A DNA stretch of 64,000 nucleotides from Chelonobacter sp050613185 (GCF_050613185.1 NZ_CP192511.1:2170001-2234000), one strand, 5' to 3'. Shown: positions 1 to 8,779, counted from the first letter of the stretch. The notes: generated by a model not told the origin, from the letters alone. A program made the numbers and translations.

Positions 1-912
1 AGCTCAGCCGGTTTGCGCGAAAGTCAAGCTAAAGTGCAGAACTTGGCGGCGGTTGTAACGCGCTTGGAAGCCGAAGCCTATAATCGAGTTCTTAAGTTTG
101 CCGAAGATACGCCGCAAGAGCTAGTTGACCGGGAAACTGCGGTCTATAATTCACATAAACAAGCGCTAAAAGAGTCGATCAATAGTTTGAGTGAAAGTAA
201 AAAATTGCTGGATCGAGAAATTGCGATGACAACACCAATGGTAGCCAAAGGGGCGGTATCGGAAGTCGAAGTGCTGAGAATGCGTCGCCAATCCAGTGAA
301 TTGCAATTGCAAATTGTTGAACGGCAAAACAAATATGTGACCGACGCCAATAGTGAATTGGTTCGGGTTCAAACCGAATTGCAACAAGCTCGGGAAAATA
401 TGGCAATGCGAGCTGATCCGGTAGAGCGTTCCTTGATCCGCTCCCCACTTAAAGGGATAGTGAAAAATATTCGGATCAATACTATCGGGGGAGTAATCAG
501 TGCCGGGCAAGATATTATGGAAATTGTTCCGGTGGAAGAAAAATTGGTGGTTGAAGCTTATATCAGCCCGCGTGATGTCGCTTATGTCCGTCCGGGAATG
601 GAAGCGCTAGTCAAGTTGTCGGCATATGATTACGCCATTTATGGTGGTTTGGATGGCGTGGTGACATTACTCAGTCCGGACACCTTACACGACCAAAAAC
701 GACCGAGTGATTTAAAATTGAATGCTAATGAAGCCTATTACCGGGTATTGGTAACTACCGAATCAAGCACCTTAACCGATAAAAACGGAAAAGAATTGCC
801 GATTATTCCCGGTATGATTGCCACGATTGATATCAAAACCGGTGAAAAAACCGTATTCCAATATTTAGTCAAACCGATCACCCGCTTGAAGCAGGCATTG
901 CAAGAGCGCTAG
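1..912 (+). CDS. HlyD-family type I secretion periplasmic adaptor, 3' part only
   Basis: This is the C-terminal part of a membrane fusion protein that links an inner-membrane ABC exporter to a TolC-type outer-membrane channel. The reading frame is open at the window edge, so the N-terminal membrane anchor is missing. Visible are a long charged coiled-coil region (about the first 135 residues), then the returning lipoyl-like half with the segment SPLKGIVKNI, and then a beta-barrel region. The protein ends in a short basic tail (VKPITRLKQALQER), as is usual for adaptors of the HlyD/PrtE/LapC type. The matching ABC transporter is probably upstream, outside the window. The cargo cannot be inferred. 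A strong stem-loop follows the stop codon. Confidence 0.85.
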   Translation, partial: SSAGLRESQAKVQNLAAVVTRLEAEAYNRVLKFAEDTPQELVDRETAVYNSHKQALKESINSLSESKKLLDREIAMTTPMVAKGAVSEVEVLRMRRQSSELQLQIVERQNKYVTDANSELVRVQTELQQARENMAMRADPVERSLIRSPLKGIVKNIRINTIGGVISAGQDIMEIVPVEEKLVVEAYISPRDVAYVRPGMEALVKLSAYDYAIYGGLDGVVTLLSPDTLHDQKRPSDLKLNANEAYYRVLVTTESSTLTDKNGKELPIIPGMIATIDIKTGEKTVFQYLVKPITRLKQALQER

Positions 913-931
913 TTTATATTTTTGAAGGTGC

Positions 932-966
932 AAAACGGGATAATGACACGAGCATTATCCCGTTTT
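932..966. terminator. Bidirectional rho-independent terminator
   Basis: A perfect 14-bp stem (AAAACGGGATAATG pairing with CATTATCCCGTTTT) encloses a 7-nt loop. A/T runs on both sides let it work in both directions. It lies between the convergent secretion-adaptor and folK genes. Confidence 0.85.
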
Positions 967-987
967 GTTTTGCGTGCTAAGTTGTTG

Positions 988-1500
988 TTAAATTGCGATA
1001 GTTTCCATATTATGCCGTTTGAATTTATCGGCTAAGTCCGCTAATTTTTCTCCATTCGGCAAGCGCAACAGTGTTGCGATTTCATATAGCGGTACGATCA
1101 CAAATTCGCGATTGTGCATATCATAGTGCGGTACGGTCAGGCGTTCGTTATTAATGATGTTGTCGCCATACAGCAGAATATCCAAATCCAAAGTACGTTC
1201 ACCCCAGCGACGTAAGCGGATTCGTCCTTGCCGTTGCTCGATGTGTTGCAGCTGATCCAATAAATCCAGTGGTGAAAGCGCGGTTTCAATCGCGGCGACG
1301 GCATTGATAAAATCCGGCTGATCTTGCGGTCCGAGCGGTTTGCTACGATAAAACGAACTCACCGCGGTGACTTCGGTTTGCGGCAACGCATTTAACGCTT
1401 CAACCGCACTTTGCAATTGTTCAAGCGGATTGGCTAAGTTGCTACCCAGTGCGATATAAGCTGTTGCTTTCAAAATATTACTCGGCTTGTTATTCAGCAT
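988..1500 (-). CDS. folK: 2-amino-4-hydroxy-6-hydroxymethyldihydropteridine pyrophosphokinase
   Basis: HPPK transfers pyrophosphate from ATP to 6-hydroxymethyl-7,8-dihydropterin in cytosolic folate synthesis. The 170-residue protein starts its domain with the family motif YIALGSNL near residue 15. It has the central segment RRWGERTLDLDILLYG, which carries the conserved metal-binding aspartates (DLDILLYG), and the later VPHYDMHNREFVIVPL block. Its start codon lies inside the 3' end of pcnB (11-nt overlap), so the two are probably translationally coupled. The pcnB-folK order is the usual one in enteric bacteria and Pasteurellaceae. Length is normal for the family (about 160 residues). Confidence 0.95.
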   Translation of the reverse strand: MLNNKPSNILKATAYIALGSNLANPLEQLQSAVEALNALPQTEVTAVSSFYRSKPLGPQDQPDFINAVAAIETALSPLDLLDQLQHIEQRQGRIRLRRWGERTLDLDILLYGDNIINNERLTVPHYDMHNREFVIVPLYEIATLLRLPNGEKLADLADKFKRHNMETIAI

Positions 1501-2983
1501 TGGATTTCGCTCGATTGCTTGGTTTGCGGCGACGGTAACGGCGTTTTTTCTTCGCTTGCGGATCGCGTTGATTTTGCTCCGCCATTAAATTTTCACGCTG
1601 TTGCGGATTGCTGAGTTGGTATTCGTGCCACCATGTGGTCAGCTCGATCAATTCGCCGCCTTCCAGTTCGGCACGCATTGCCAACAGATCATATCCGGCG
1701 CGGAATTTGGCTTGCGCCATGGTTTTTTCCGCACGGTTGCCGCTGCGTTTCGGCAGTTGCAATTGTAACGACCAAATTTCGCGCACCACCAAGGTATAGC
1801 GTTTCGGCACGGTCAAGGCAAGGCATAAACCGTCCAAAACTTCACTTGCCGCCACTGAAAACGCATCGTAATTGTTGAGATTGGCCTCGTTTTTCAGTTG
1901 ATCCATTTTTTCACGTAGCGGATACCAATAAAATGCGGCGAATAAAAATGCCGGATTAACCCGTAAATTATCTTTGATTCGTTCATCGGTTGATTGAAGT
2001 GCGGTACGAATCATACGCTCTGCCAACGAATCTTGTTTGCCGGTGAAAAACGGGATCAGCGTCGGGAACAGATACGGCAACAGTTGATATTGATTGAGCA
2101 ACTCATAGGTTTGCAGCCCGCAGCCGCTTTGCAGTAATTTTAACGATTCGTCGAACAGACGTGCCGCCGGAATATTGCGTAGTAACGGGGCGCAGGTTTT
2201 GATCGGCGCTTCACTGTCGCGATCCAAAAACATATCCAGTTTTGCCATAAAGCGCACGGCGCGCAGCATGCGCACCGGATCTTCTTGATAGCGGGTTTCC
2301 GCATCACCAATCAAACGCAATTTACCATTGCGCAAATCCTCCACGCCGTTGAAATAGTCAATGAGCATATTGTGTTTCGGATCGTAATACAGCGCATTAA
2401 CCGTGAAATCGCGTCGTTTGGCATCCTCTTCCAATGTGCCGAACACGTTATCACGCAATAGCATGCCGTCTAAACTTTGACGCGATAGTTCGCCTTTATG
2501 TTCGTCTTGATGATCCGCGCGGAAGGTCGCCACTTCAATTACCTCGCGCCCGAACATAATGTGCGCCAAACGGAAACGCCGTCCGATCAGGCGGCATTGG
2601 CGTTGAAACACTTTTTTGATTTGATCGGGGCTGGCATTGGTCGCGACATCAAAATCTTTCGGCTGTTTTTCCAATAATAAATCGCGCAAACAGCCGCCAA
2701 CCACATAGGCTTCATAACCATTACGTTGTAACTTTTCCACCACGGTCAACGCATTGCGTTGGATCATGCGTGGATAAATGCCGTATTCCGCCGCTTTCAG
2801 ATGATATTTATGGGGCACCGCATGATGGTGCACTTTGCGTTTCGGTTTAGGTTGGTTTTCCAAATTCGGATTTGGGCGGATTTTCGCTTTATGGGAGTGC
2901 GTAGCATGTTGGATTTCATCGTTTTTCGGCGGGCTTTTTGCTTTGTTTTTTTTGCCGAAAAATTGTTTGATTAACGTTAAAAT
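1490..2983 (-). CDS. pcnB: Poly(A) polymerase I, probably initiated at AUU
   Basis: PcnB adds 3' poly(A) tails that promote RNA decay. The nucleotidyltransferase core is clear: GGCLRD at about residues 96-101 and DFDVATN from about residue 110, then the RNA-binding region and a very basic C-terminus (KKKRRYRRRK) that often contacts RNA. I chose an ATT start at 2983-2981. Shine-Dalgarno GAGGTG lies at 2993-2988, four bases upstream, and the following residues ILTLIKQFFGKK resemble a natural N-terminus. An upstream TTG at 3073 would add 30 residues that look non-native. E. coli pcnB is known to use AUU, which limits its expression. Length from ATT is 497 residues. Confidence 0.88.
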   Translation of the reverse strand: MLTLIKQFFGKKNKAKSPPKNDEIQHATHSHKAKIRPNPNLENQPKPKRKVHHHAVPHKYHLKAAEYGIYPRMIQRNALTVVEKLQRNGYEAYVVGGCLRDLLLEKQPKDFDVATNASPDQIKKVFQRQCRLIGRRFRLAHIMFGREVIEVATFRADHQDEHKGELSRQSLDGMLLRDNVFGTLEEDAKRRDFTVNALYYDPKHNMLIDYFNGVEDLRNGKLRLIGDAETRYQEDPVRMLRAVRFMAKLDMFLDRDSEAPIKTCAPLLRNIPAARLFDESLKLLQSGCGLQTYELLNQYQLLPYLFPTLIPFFTGKQDSLAERMIRTALQSTDERIKDNLRVNPAFLFAAFYWYPLREKMDQLKNEANLNNYDAFSVAASEVLDGLCLALTVPKRYTLVVREIWSLQLQLPKRSGNRAEKTMAQAKFRAGYDLLAMRAELEGGELIELTTWWHEYQLSNPQQRENLMAEQNQRDPQAKKKRRYRRRKPSNRAKSNAE

Positions 2984-3152
2984 GGGACACCTCGCTGAGA
3001 TAACAGCTGTTTGATAATTATCGGATAAGTTTGCCCCGAATTTTAGCCCAAATTGCCGGCGTTGCAAATACAAAAATCACAAAGCGTGGCCGGCTGAATA
3101 TCCATAATAAAAATAAGCCTATTGCAGTGATAGGTTAAGCAAATTAAAAACC

Positions 3153-3166
3153 TTGATATTAATCAA
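3153..3166. promoter_or_regulatory. FNR-binding site upstream of the trihaem peroxidase
   Basis: TTGATATTAATCAA is a perfect match to the FNR consensus TTGAT-N4-ATCAA. It sits about 90 bp before the peroxidase start codon, which suits a class II activated promoter with a start near 3200. It predicts expression under low oxygen. Confidence 0.8.
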
Positions 3167-3253
3167 ATAAAAAACACAATAAATCAGCCAAACTACCCCG
3201 GAAGTAGTAGGGGTATTTAAGTCATATTCATTTTTTACTGTTAAGGGGTTTAT

Positions 3254-4666
3254 ATGAAGAAAAAGCTGATTTTTTCGTTGATTGGCTTGGGAGTCATCGG
3301 GTTTTTGGCGACGGTGGCTTATGTTAATCAGTTTGATAACCAACAACGTGATAAATTGTTGGCGCAAAGTGCGGTACAAAATCCGGCGGCAAAAGCGGTG
3401 GAAAGGGTGTTTTATGATAATCAATGCCAATATTGCCACACGCAAAACGCCGAAGTGCCGTTTTATATTCAGCTGCCGGTGATCAACGGCATTATGCAAA
3501 ATGACATTGATAAGGCGTTGGATCACTTTTTATTAAGCGAAATCACCGCGCATTTTGACCAACCGCAAAATCTGTCGGCGGCGGCATTGGCGAAGCTGGA
3601 ACGTGTCGTATTGAATGATGAAATGCCGATGAAATCCTTTATTCATCTGCACTGGGGATCATCATTAGATACCAATGAGCAAAAAATAGTGCTGGATTGG
3701 ATTCGTCAGCAACGGCAAGATCATTTGTTGCCGCAAACCGCCGGCGTAGCCGCCGATCGCTTTATCCAACCGATTCCCGACAGCATTGAAACCAATCCGG
3801 CGAAAGTGGCGTTGGGTAACGTGCTTTATCACAGCACCGCACTTTCCGGCGATGGCAGCGTTGCATGCGCCAGTTGCCACGGTTTGAATAGCGGTGGGGT
3901 GGATAATCTGCCGACATCAACCGGTATTCACGGACAAAAAGGCGGTATCAATGCGCCGACGGTGTATAACGCCGCGTTCAATTTCGTACAGTTCTGGGAT
4001 GGTCGTGCGGCAACGCTTGCCGATCAAGCCGGTGGTCCTCCGTTTAATCCGGTGGAAATGGGATCAAAAGATTGGGACGAAATTATTGCCAAATTGGATC
4101 AAGATCAAGCCTTAAAAGCGGCATTCTTACAAGTCTATCCGAACGGCTTCACCGGAGAAAATATCACCGACGCGATTGGCGAATTCGAGAAAACCTTAAT
4201 CACGCCGAACAGCCCGTTTGATCAATTCTTAAAAGGCGATGAAAACGCCTTAACCGCACAGCAAAAACACGGCTATGCCTTGTTCCAACAATACAAATGC
4301 GACACCTGCCACAGCGGAATCAATATGGGGGGCACGTCCTATGAATTGATGGGCACGAAGGCGGATTATTTTGCGGATCGCGGCACGGAAATTACCGCTG
4401 ACGATTTGGGTCGTTTCAATCAAACCCAAGATCCGCGCGATAAGCACCGCTTCAAAGTGCCAAGCCTGCGCAACATTGCGTTGACCGCGCCATATTTCCA
4501 CGATGGGCAAACCGAAACTTTACCGCAAGCGGTAGCAACCATGTTGAAATACCAAAACGGTGTGGTGCTGCCGGAGCAAGATGTGAACGACATGGTTGAG
4601 TTTTTGCACAGCTTAACCGGTGAATATCAGGGCAAGCTATTGTTGAATGAGAACAGTAAACCTTAA
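3254..4666 (+). CDS. Trihaem cytochrome c peroxidase (YhjA/QPO type quinol peroxidase)
   Basis: This membrane-anchored periplasmic enzyme reduces hydrogen peroxide. Residues 1-25 form an uncleaved-looking signal anchor (MKKKLIFSLIGLGVIGF). Three haem c motifs are visible: CQYCH at 58-62, CASCH at 205-209 and CDTCH at 349-353. Ordinary bacterial dihaem peroxidases have two. The extra N-terminal haem is the hallmark of E. coli YhjA and of the quinol peroxidase of Aggregatibacter, which take electrons from the quinol pool. The peroxidase domain contains the expected VALGNVLYHSTALSGDGSVAC and FWDGRAATL blocks. The upstream FNR site fits expression at low oxygen. The gene is monocistronic, with a stem-loop after it. 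The Shine-Dalgarno sequence is AAGGGG, 7-8 bases before ATG. Confidence 0.93.
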   Translation: MKKKLIFSLIGLGVIGFLATVAYVNQFDNQQRDKLLAQSAVQNPAAKAVERVFYDNQCQYCHTQNAEVPFYIQLPVINGIMQNDIDKALDHFLLSEITAHFDQPQNLSAAALAKLERVVLNDEMPMKSFIHLHWGSSLDTNEQKIVLDWIRQQRQDHLLPQTAGVAADRFIQPIPDSIETNPAKVALGNVLYHSTALSGDGSVACASCHGLNSGGVDNLPTSTGIHGQKGGINAPTVYNAAFNFVQFWDGRAATLADQAGGPPFNPVEMGSKDWDEIIAKLDQDQALKAAFLQVYPNGFTGENITDAIGEFEKTLITPNSPFDQFLKGDENALTAQQKHGYALFQQYKCDTCHSGINMGGTSYELMGTKADYFADRGTEITADDLGRFNQTQDPRDKHRFKVPSLRNIALTAPYFHDGQTETLPQAVATMLKYQNGVVLPEQDVNDMVEFLHSLTGEYQGKLLLNENSKP

Positions 4667-4685
4667 TATCTGATACTAAAACAAT

Positions 4686-4713
4686 AAGCAAGTCGTTCAA
4701 TGGCGGCTTGCTT
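4686..4713 (+). terminator. Rho-independent terminator after the peroxidase
   Basis: A 10-bp stem (AAGCAAGTCG with CGGCTTGCTT, one G-U pair) and an 8-nt loop are followed by TATTTAT. It lies 20 bp after the peroxidase stop. Confidence 0.65.
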
Positions 4714-4807
4714 TATTTATCTGATCCTGCATTATCCCCCTGCTAATTCCCCCCAATTTTGCTATACTGCGCCCCAATTAACCGTCGAATCGAGAACAGA
4801 TTATCCC

Positions 4808-6973
4808 ATGAAAACGATGAATACATTGTTTGCCACCACCGCGCGTGGATTTGAAGAATTATTAAAAGCCGAACTGACCGCACTTGGTGCGCAAGAATGT
4901 CAATTGCAGCAAGGCGGCGTTGCCTATCAAGCCGACGACAGCACGCTGTACCGCACTTTGCTGTGGAGCCGCTTGAGTTCGCGCATTTTATTGCCCTTAA
5001 CCCAAAGCAAAGTCTATGACGACTTGGATCTCTATTCGACCATCACCCAATTTGACTGGCTACAACATTTTGACAGCAAAAGCACGTTTTTAGTCGATTT
5101 TAACGGCACGAACCAAGCCATTCGCCACACCCAATTCGGCGCAATGCGCGTCAAAGACGGCATAGTGGATTACTTTGAACGCAAAGGCGAAGCGCGCCCG
5201 AACGTAGAAAAAGAGTATCCCGATATTCGCATTCACGTTTATCTCAACCGCGAAGACGCGATAATCTCGCTCGATCTCAGCGGCGAGGCATTGCATTTGC
5301 GCGGTTATCGTGAGGAAAGCGGCAAAGCCCCGTTGCGTGAAACCTTGGCGGCGGCGGTGATTTTGCGTTCCGGCTGGGAACAAGGCACGCCGTTGGTTGA
5401 TCCGATGTGCGGTTCCGGCACGTTGCTAATCGAAGCGGCGCAAATGGAAGCGCAAATCGCACCGCAATTAGGGCGTTTGCATTGGGGCTTTGATCACTGG
5501 AAAGGGCATAATTTTGAATGCTGGCAACAAGTGCGGTCAGAAGCGGAACAACAAGCCGAACAGCAGGCGCAAAAAAATCCGCAACCGCACTTTTACGGTT
5601 TCGACCTCGATCACCGCGTGTTACAAAAAGCGCAGCGCAACGCCAAACAAGCGGGCGTGGCACATTTAATCCGTTTCAAACAGGGCGACATCGCCGCACT
5701 GAAAAATCCGTGTGCCGCCGATGAAATCGGCACAGTGGTATGTAATCCGCCATACGGTGAACGTTTAGGCACAACACCGGCGTTGATTGCGCTGTATTCG
5801 GTTTTCGGGCAGCGCTTAAAAGAGCAGTTCGGCGGCTGGAACGCGTCGATTTTTAGTGCCGAACCGGAATTGTTGAGCTGTATCCGATTGCGTTCGCACC
5901 GCCAGTTTAAAGCAAAGAATGGACCGTTGGAGTGCTTGCAAAAAAATTATCAAATTAAAGCGCAAGATCCGACCGCACTTGATCACCCAGCGCCGGTTCA
6001 AGCAGAATTATCGGCTTCGGCAGGCACTGGTTTGGCGCAAGACTTCGCCAACCGTTTGCAAAAAAATATCAAAAAGATCGAGAAATGGGCGCAGCAACAG
6101 GGGCTGGACGCTTATCGTTTATATGATGCCGATCTGCCGGAATATAATCTGGCGGTGGATCGGTATGCCGATCATATCGTGGTGCAGGAATATGCCGCGC
6201 CGAAAAATATTGATCCGGCGAAAGCGCGTCAGCGTTTGCTCGATGCGCTCAGTGCAACCTTGCAAGTCACCGGTGTCGATACCAATAAACTGGTGCTGAA
6301 AGTGCGGCAAAAACAAAAAGGCAGCAGCCAATATGAAAAACTGGGCAATCAGGGCGACTATTTTGATGTGCAAGAATACGGCGCAAAATTGTGGGTCAAT
6401 CTGACCGATTATCTCGATACCGGTCTATTTTTGGATCACCGCCTCACCCGCAAAATGGTCGGCGAAATGGCGAAAGGCAAAGATTTTCTCAATCTGTTTG
6501 CCTACACCGGCTCGGCAACGGTTCATGCGGCGTTGGGCGGTGCAAAAACCACCACAACGGTGGATATGTCAAATACCTATCTCAACTGGGCGGAGCAAAA
6601 TTTAATCCTGAACGGCTTTGAGGAAAGCCGTCAGCACAAGATTATTCAAGCCGACTGCTTGCAATGGCTAGCAGAATGTAAGCAACAATATGATCTGATC
6701 TTCGTCGATCCGCCGACGTTTTCCAACTCGAAACGCATGGAGGAGAGTTGGGACGTGCAGCGCGATCATCTTCATCTGATGACGATGTTGAAAAACATTA
6801 TCCGTCCGAACGGTACGATTATTTTTTCCAATAACAAACGCGGCTTCAAAATGGATTTCGACGGCTTGACCGCACTTGGCTTACAAGCGACCGAAATCAG
6901 CGCAAAAACCTTACCGCTGGATTTTGAGCGTAATAAACAGATTCATAATTGTTGGATCATCACGACATTATAA
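4808..6973 (+). CDS. rlmL: Bifunctional 23S rRNA methyltransferase (m2G2445 / m7G2069)
   Basis: RlmL (RlmKL) is a natural fusion of two Rossmann methyltransferases that modify 23S rRNA during 50S assembly. The protein (721 residues from this start) has an N-terminal THUMP region. The first methyltransferase domain has DPMCGSGTLLIEAA and the catalytic NPPYGERL. The second domain has DYLDTGLFLDHR, NLFAYTGSATV and DPPTFSNSKRM. The family usually starts MN-LFA, so either ATG 4808 or ATG 4817 is real; the longer frame to 4700 runs through the upstream terminator and is unlikely. A -10 element TATACT lies at 4763-4768. Length matches E. coli RlmL (702 residues). Confidence 0.95.
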   Translation: MKTMNTLFATTARGFEELLKAELTALGAQECQLQQGGVAYQADDSTLYRTLLWSRLSSRILLPLTQSKVYDDLDLYSTITQFDWLQHFDSKSTFLVDFNGTNQAIRHTQFGAMRVKDGIVDYFERKGEARPNVEKEYPDIRIHVYLNREDAIISLDLSGEALHLRGYREESGKAPLRETLAAAVILRSGWEQGTPLVDPMCGSGTLLIEAAQMEAQIAPQLGRLHWGFDHWKGHNFECWQQVRSEAEQQAEQQAQKNPQPHFYGFDLDHRVLQKAQRNAKQAGVAHLIRFKQGDIAALKNPCAADEIGTVVCNPPYGERLGTTPALIALYSVFGQRLKEQFGGWNASIFSAEPELLSCIRLRSHRQFKAKNGPLECLQKNYQIKAQDPTALDHPAPVQAELSASAGTGLAQDFANRLQKNIKKIEKWAQQQGLDAYRLYDADLPEYNLAVDRYADHIVVQEYAAPKNIDPAKARQRLLDALSATLQVTGVDTNKLVLKVRQKQKGSSQYEKLGNQGDYFDVQEYGAKLWVNLTDYLDTGLFLDHRLTRKMVGEMAKGKDFLNLFAYTGSATVHAALGGAKTTTTVDMSNTYLNWAEQNLILNGFEESRQHKIIQADCLQWLAECKQQYDLIFVDPPTFSNSKRMEESWDVQRDHLHLMTMLKNIIRPNGTIIFSNNKRGFKMDFDGLTALGLQATEISAKTLPLDFERNKQIHNCWIITTL

Positions 6974-7028
6974 TAATCAAAAAAGCTCTAGAGGGGCTGA
7001 TTAATAATATAAAACAAAAGGAGAAAAC

Positions 7029-7772
7029 ATGAACAATCGCGTTTACGCCCATCGCGGCGTGTCGGGGCTGGCGCCGGAAAACACGCTGGCGGCGATTAAA
7101 TTGTGCAAAGAATACCATATCAACTGGTTTGAGTGTGATATTGACGTGATCGGCGACGGCACGGTGATTTTAACCCACGATTCCACTTTAGATCGTTGCA
7201 CCAATCGCAGCGGTGGGTATTATCACTTGCAACAAGCGGATTTGCCGGGCATAGACGCCGGCGCATGGTTTGGCGAAGATTTTCAAGGCGAACCGTTGCC
7301 GACCTTAAATCAATTGGTGGAATTGATGAATAAACAGCAATTGAACGGCAATATCGAAATCAAAAGTTGCGAAGCCGGCAAAGCGATGGCGTTAAAATTA
7401 TTGGACGGCTTGCAACAGGCATTGACCGCACTCGACCCGGAGCGTGAAGTGATTATTTCCAGTTTCAACTTCTTGTTCTTAGCGGAATTGAAAAAGCGTT
7501 GTCCGCAAATTGCGGTGGCGTGTTTGTACGAATCTTATCAATCGTTAGACGACGCGATTACCACGTTGGAATGGGTTGGGGCGGAATATATTCATTTATC
7601 ACAAGATGGTTTAACCCGTGAAACGGTCGCCCGTTTCAACAACGACGGTTATAAAGTGGCGGTTTATACCGTCAACAGCACCATGCGTGCCAATGAATTG
7701 TTTAACTGGGGTGTGTTCGCCGTGTTTAGCGACGTGCCGCATTTGTTTGCAGCGCGTTATCGGCAGGGTTAA
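7029..7772 (+). CDS. Cytosolic glycerophosphodiester phosphodiesterase (UgpQ-like)
   Basis: It hydrolyses glycerophosphodiesters to glycerol-3-phosphate and an alcohol. The GDPD signature is clear: AHRGVSGLAPENTLAA at residues 7-22, with the catalytic His and metal-binding Glu, then FECDIDV and the second catalytic histidine in LTHDSTLDRCTNRSG. There is no signal peptide, so this is the cytosolic UgpQ type and not the surface GlpQ/protein D type known from Haemophilus. Length (247 residues) equals E. coli UgpQ. The ribosome site AAAAGGAG is strong. Its product could feed the glycerol-3-phosphate pool served by glpFK at 13.8 kb. I leave the symbol blank because the ugp transporter context is absent. 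Confidence 0.85.
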   Translation: MNNRVYAHRGVSGLAPENTLAAIKLCKEYHINWFECDIDVIGDGTVILTHDSTLDRCTNRSGGYYHLQQADLPGIDAGAWFGEDFQGEPLPTLNQLVELMNKQQLNGNIEIKSCEAGKAMALKLLDGLQQALTALDPEREVIISSFNFLFLAELKKRCPQIAVACLYESYQSLDDAITTLEWVGAEYIHLSQDGLTRETVARFNNDGYKVAVYTVNSTMRANELFNWGVFAVFSDVPHLFAARYRQG

Positions 7773-7815
7773 TTATGCTGTGCTCTTTGAGTATAAATTG
7801 AGTTGATAAGTCTAA

Positions 7816-7923
7816 GTAGGGGCGGATTAGATATCCGCCCGTTTGCGAAGTGCGGTATAATCATTTAATTAATAAGGAAAAAGTGTAAAGTGTGGTTCGA
7901 GCGGATATCTAATCCGCCCTTAC
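7816..7923. repeat. Palindromic dispersed element, copy 1 (108 bp)
   Basis: The ends form a 23-nt inverted repeat with one mismatch (GTAGGGGCGGATTAGATATC at the left; its complement at the right). The interior holds an exact uptake signal AAGTGCGGT at 7849-7857 and a one-base variant AAGTGTGGT near 7889. A clearly homologous element in opposite orientation lies at 32337-32441. It contains no open reading frame. It lies between the phosphodiesterase and cmk genes. Confidence 0.8.
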
Positions 7924-7996
7924 GATAATATACATTTTTGAACTTGATTCGACAGGCTGAGGGACGTAATTCCCGCTATAAACTTGAGAGAAAAAA

Positions 7997-8680
7997 ATGC
8001 AAAAAAATATTGTCATCACCATCGACGGTCCGAGCGGTGTCGGTAAAGGAACGTTATGCCAAGCATTAGCGGAAAAGTTGGGCTTTGAGCTGTTGGATTC
8101 GGGCGCAATTTATCGCGTGTTGGGCGTGGCGGCGGTGAAAAGTGCGGTCGCATTGGACGATGAAACCGCACTTGCGGCGTTGGCGGCGAAATTAGATATC
8201 CGCTTTGTGCCGGAAAACGGTGCGGTGAAAGTATTATTAAACGGTGAAGATGTCAGCAGTGAAATCCGCACCGAAATCGCCGGCAATAATGCCTCCAAAG
8301 TCGCAGCGTTTCCGCAAGTGCGCTCGGCATTATTGCAACGGCAACGGGATTTCGGCAGCGAAAAAGGGCTGATCGCCGACGGGCGCGATATGGGCACGGT
8401 GGTGTTTCCGCAGGCGCAAGTGAAAATCTTTTTGGATGCCAGCTCGGAAGAGCGTGCCGACCGCCGTTTTAAACAACTGCAACAAAAAGGCGTGGCGGCG
8501 GATTATGATCAAATCCTAAGCGAAATCAAAGAACGCGATTTTCGCGACCGAAATCGGGAAGTCGCCCCGTTAAAACCGGCGGACGACGCATTTTTATTGG
8601 ATTCGAGCGCATTAAGTATTAGCGAAGTTGTCGAAAAAGCGTTACAATATGTCGATCAACGCATTCGCAAGACTGCCTGA
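7997..8680 (+). CDS. cmk: Cytidylate kinase
   Basis: Cmk phosphorylates CMP and dCMP with ATP in pyrimidine nucleotide salvage. The 227-residue cytosolic protein shows the P-loop ITIDGPSGVGKGT at residues 7-19, the substrate-binding LDSGAIYR (often LDTGAMYR), the conserved GRDMGTVVFP segment with the CMP-contacting Arg-Asp, and a LID region rich in arginine (RDFRDRNREVAPL). Length matches the family. It lies just upstream of rpsA, as in E. coli and Haemophilus, but the 99-bp gap carries its own leader. Confidence 0.97.
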   Translation: MQKNIVITIDGPSGVGKGTLCQALAEKLGFELLDSGAIYRVLGVAAVKSAVALDDETALAALAAKLDIRFVPENGAVKVLLNGEDVSSEIRTEIAGNNASKVAAFPQVRSALLQRQRDFGSEKGLIADGRDMGTVVFPQAQVKIFLDASSEERADRRFKQLQQKGVAADYDQILSEIKERDFRDRNREVAPLKPADDAFLLDSSALSISEVVEKALQYVDQRIRKTA

Positions 8681-8747
8681 TTGATTTTTATGGTTTGTTC
8701 AAGGACGAACGAACCGATTGAAACAGCCCCATTTGGAAGGAATTCGA

Positions 8748-8777
8748 ATGGACGTTATTAATTTATTTGAAGATTAA
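8748..8777 (+). CDS. Nine-codon upstream ORF in the rpsA leader
   Basis: ATG at 8748 opens the frame MDVINLFED and stops two bases before the rpsA start codon. It is preceded by GGAAGGAATTCGA, the only good Shine-Dalgarno sequence in the rpsA leader; rpsA itself has none. The arrangement looks like translational coupling or a decoy site for S1 autoregulation. Whether the peptide is made is not shown by the sequence. The E. coli rpsA start region is known to work without a canonical Shine-Dalgarno and to be repressed by S1. Confidence 0.35.
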   Translation: MDVINLFED

Positions 8778-8779
8778 AT

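Noticed and set aside
3195..3216. TACCCC/GGGGTA pair as a NarL/NarP site
   Set aside because: Only one heptamer fits the consensus and the spacing is 8, not 2 bases; kept only as a remark.
4700..4807. Longer rlmL frame starting at 4700
   Set aside because: It begins inside the peroxidase terminator, has no ribosome site, and its residues do not resemble RlmL; homologues begin at MN-LFA.
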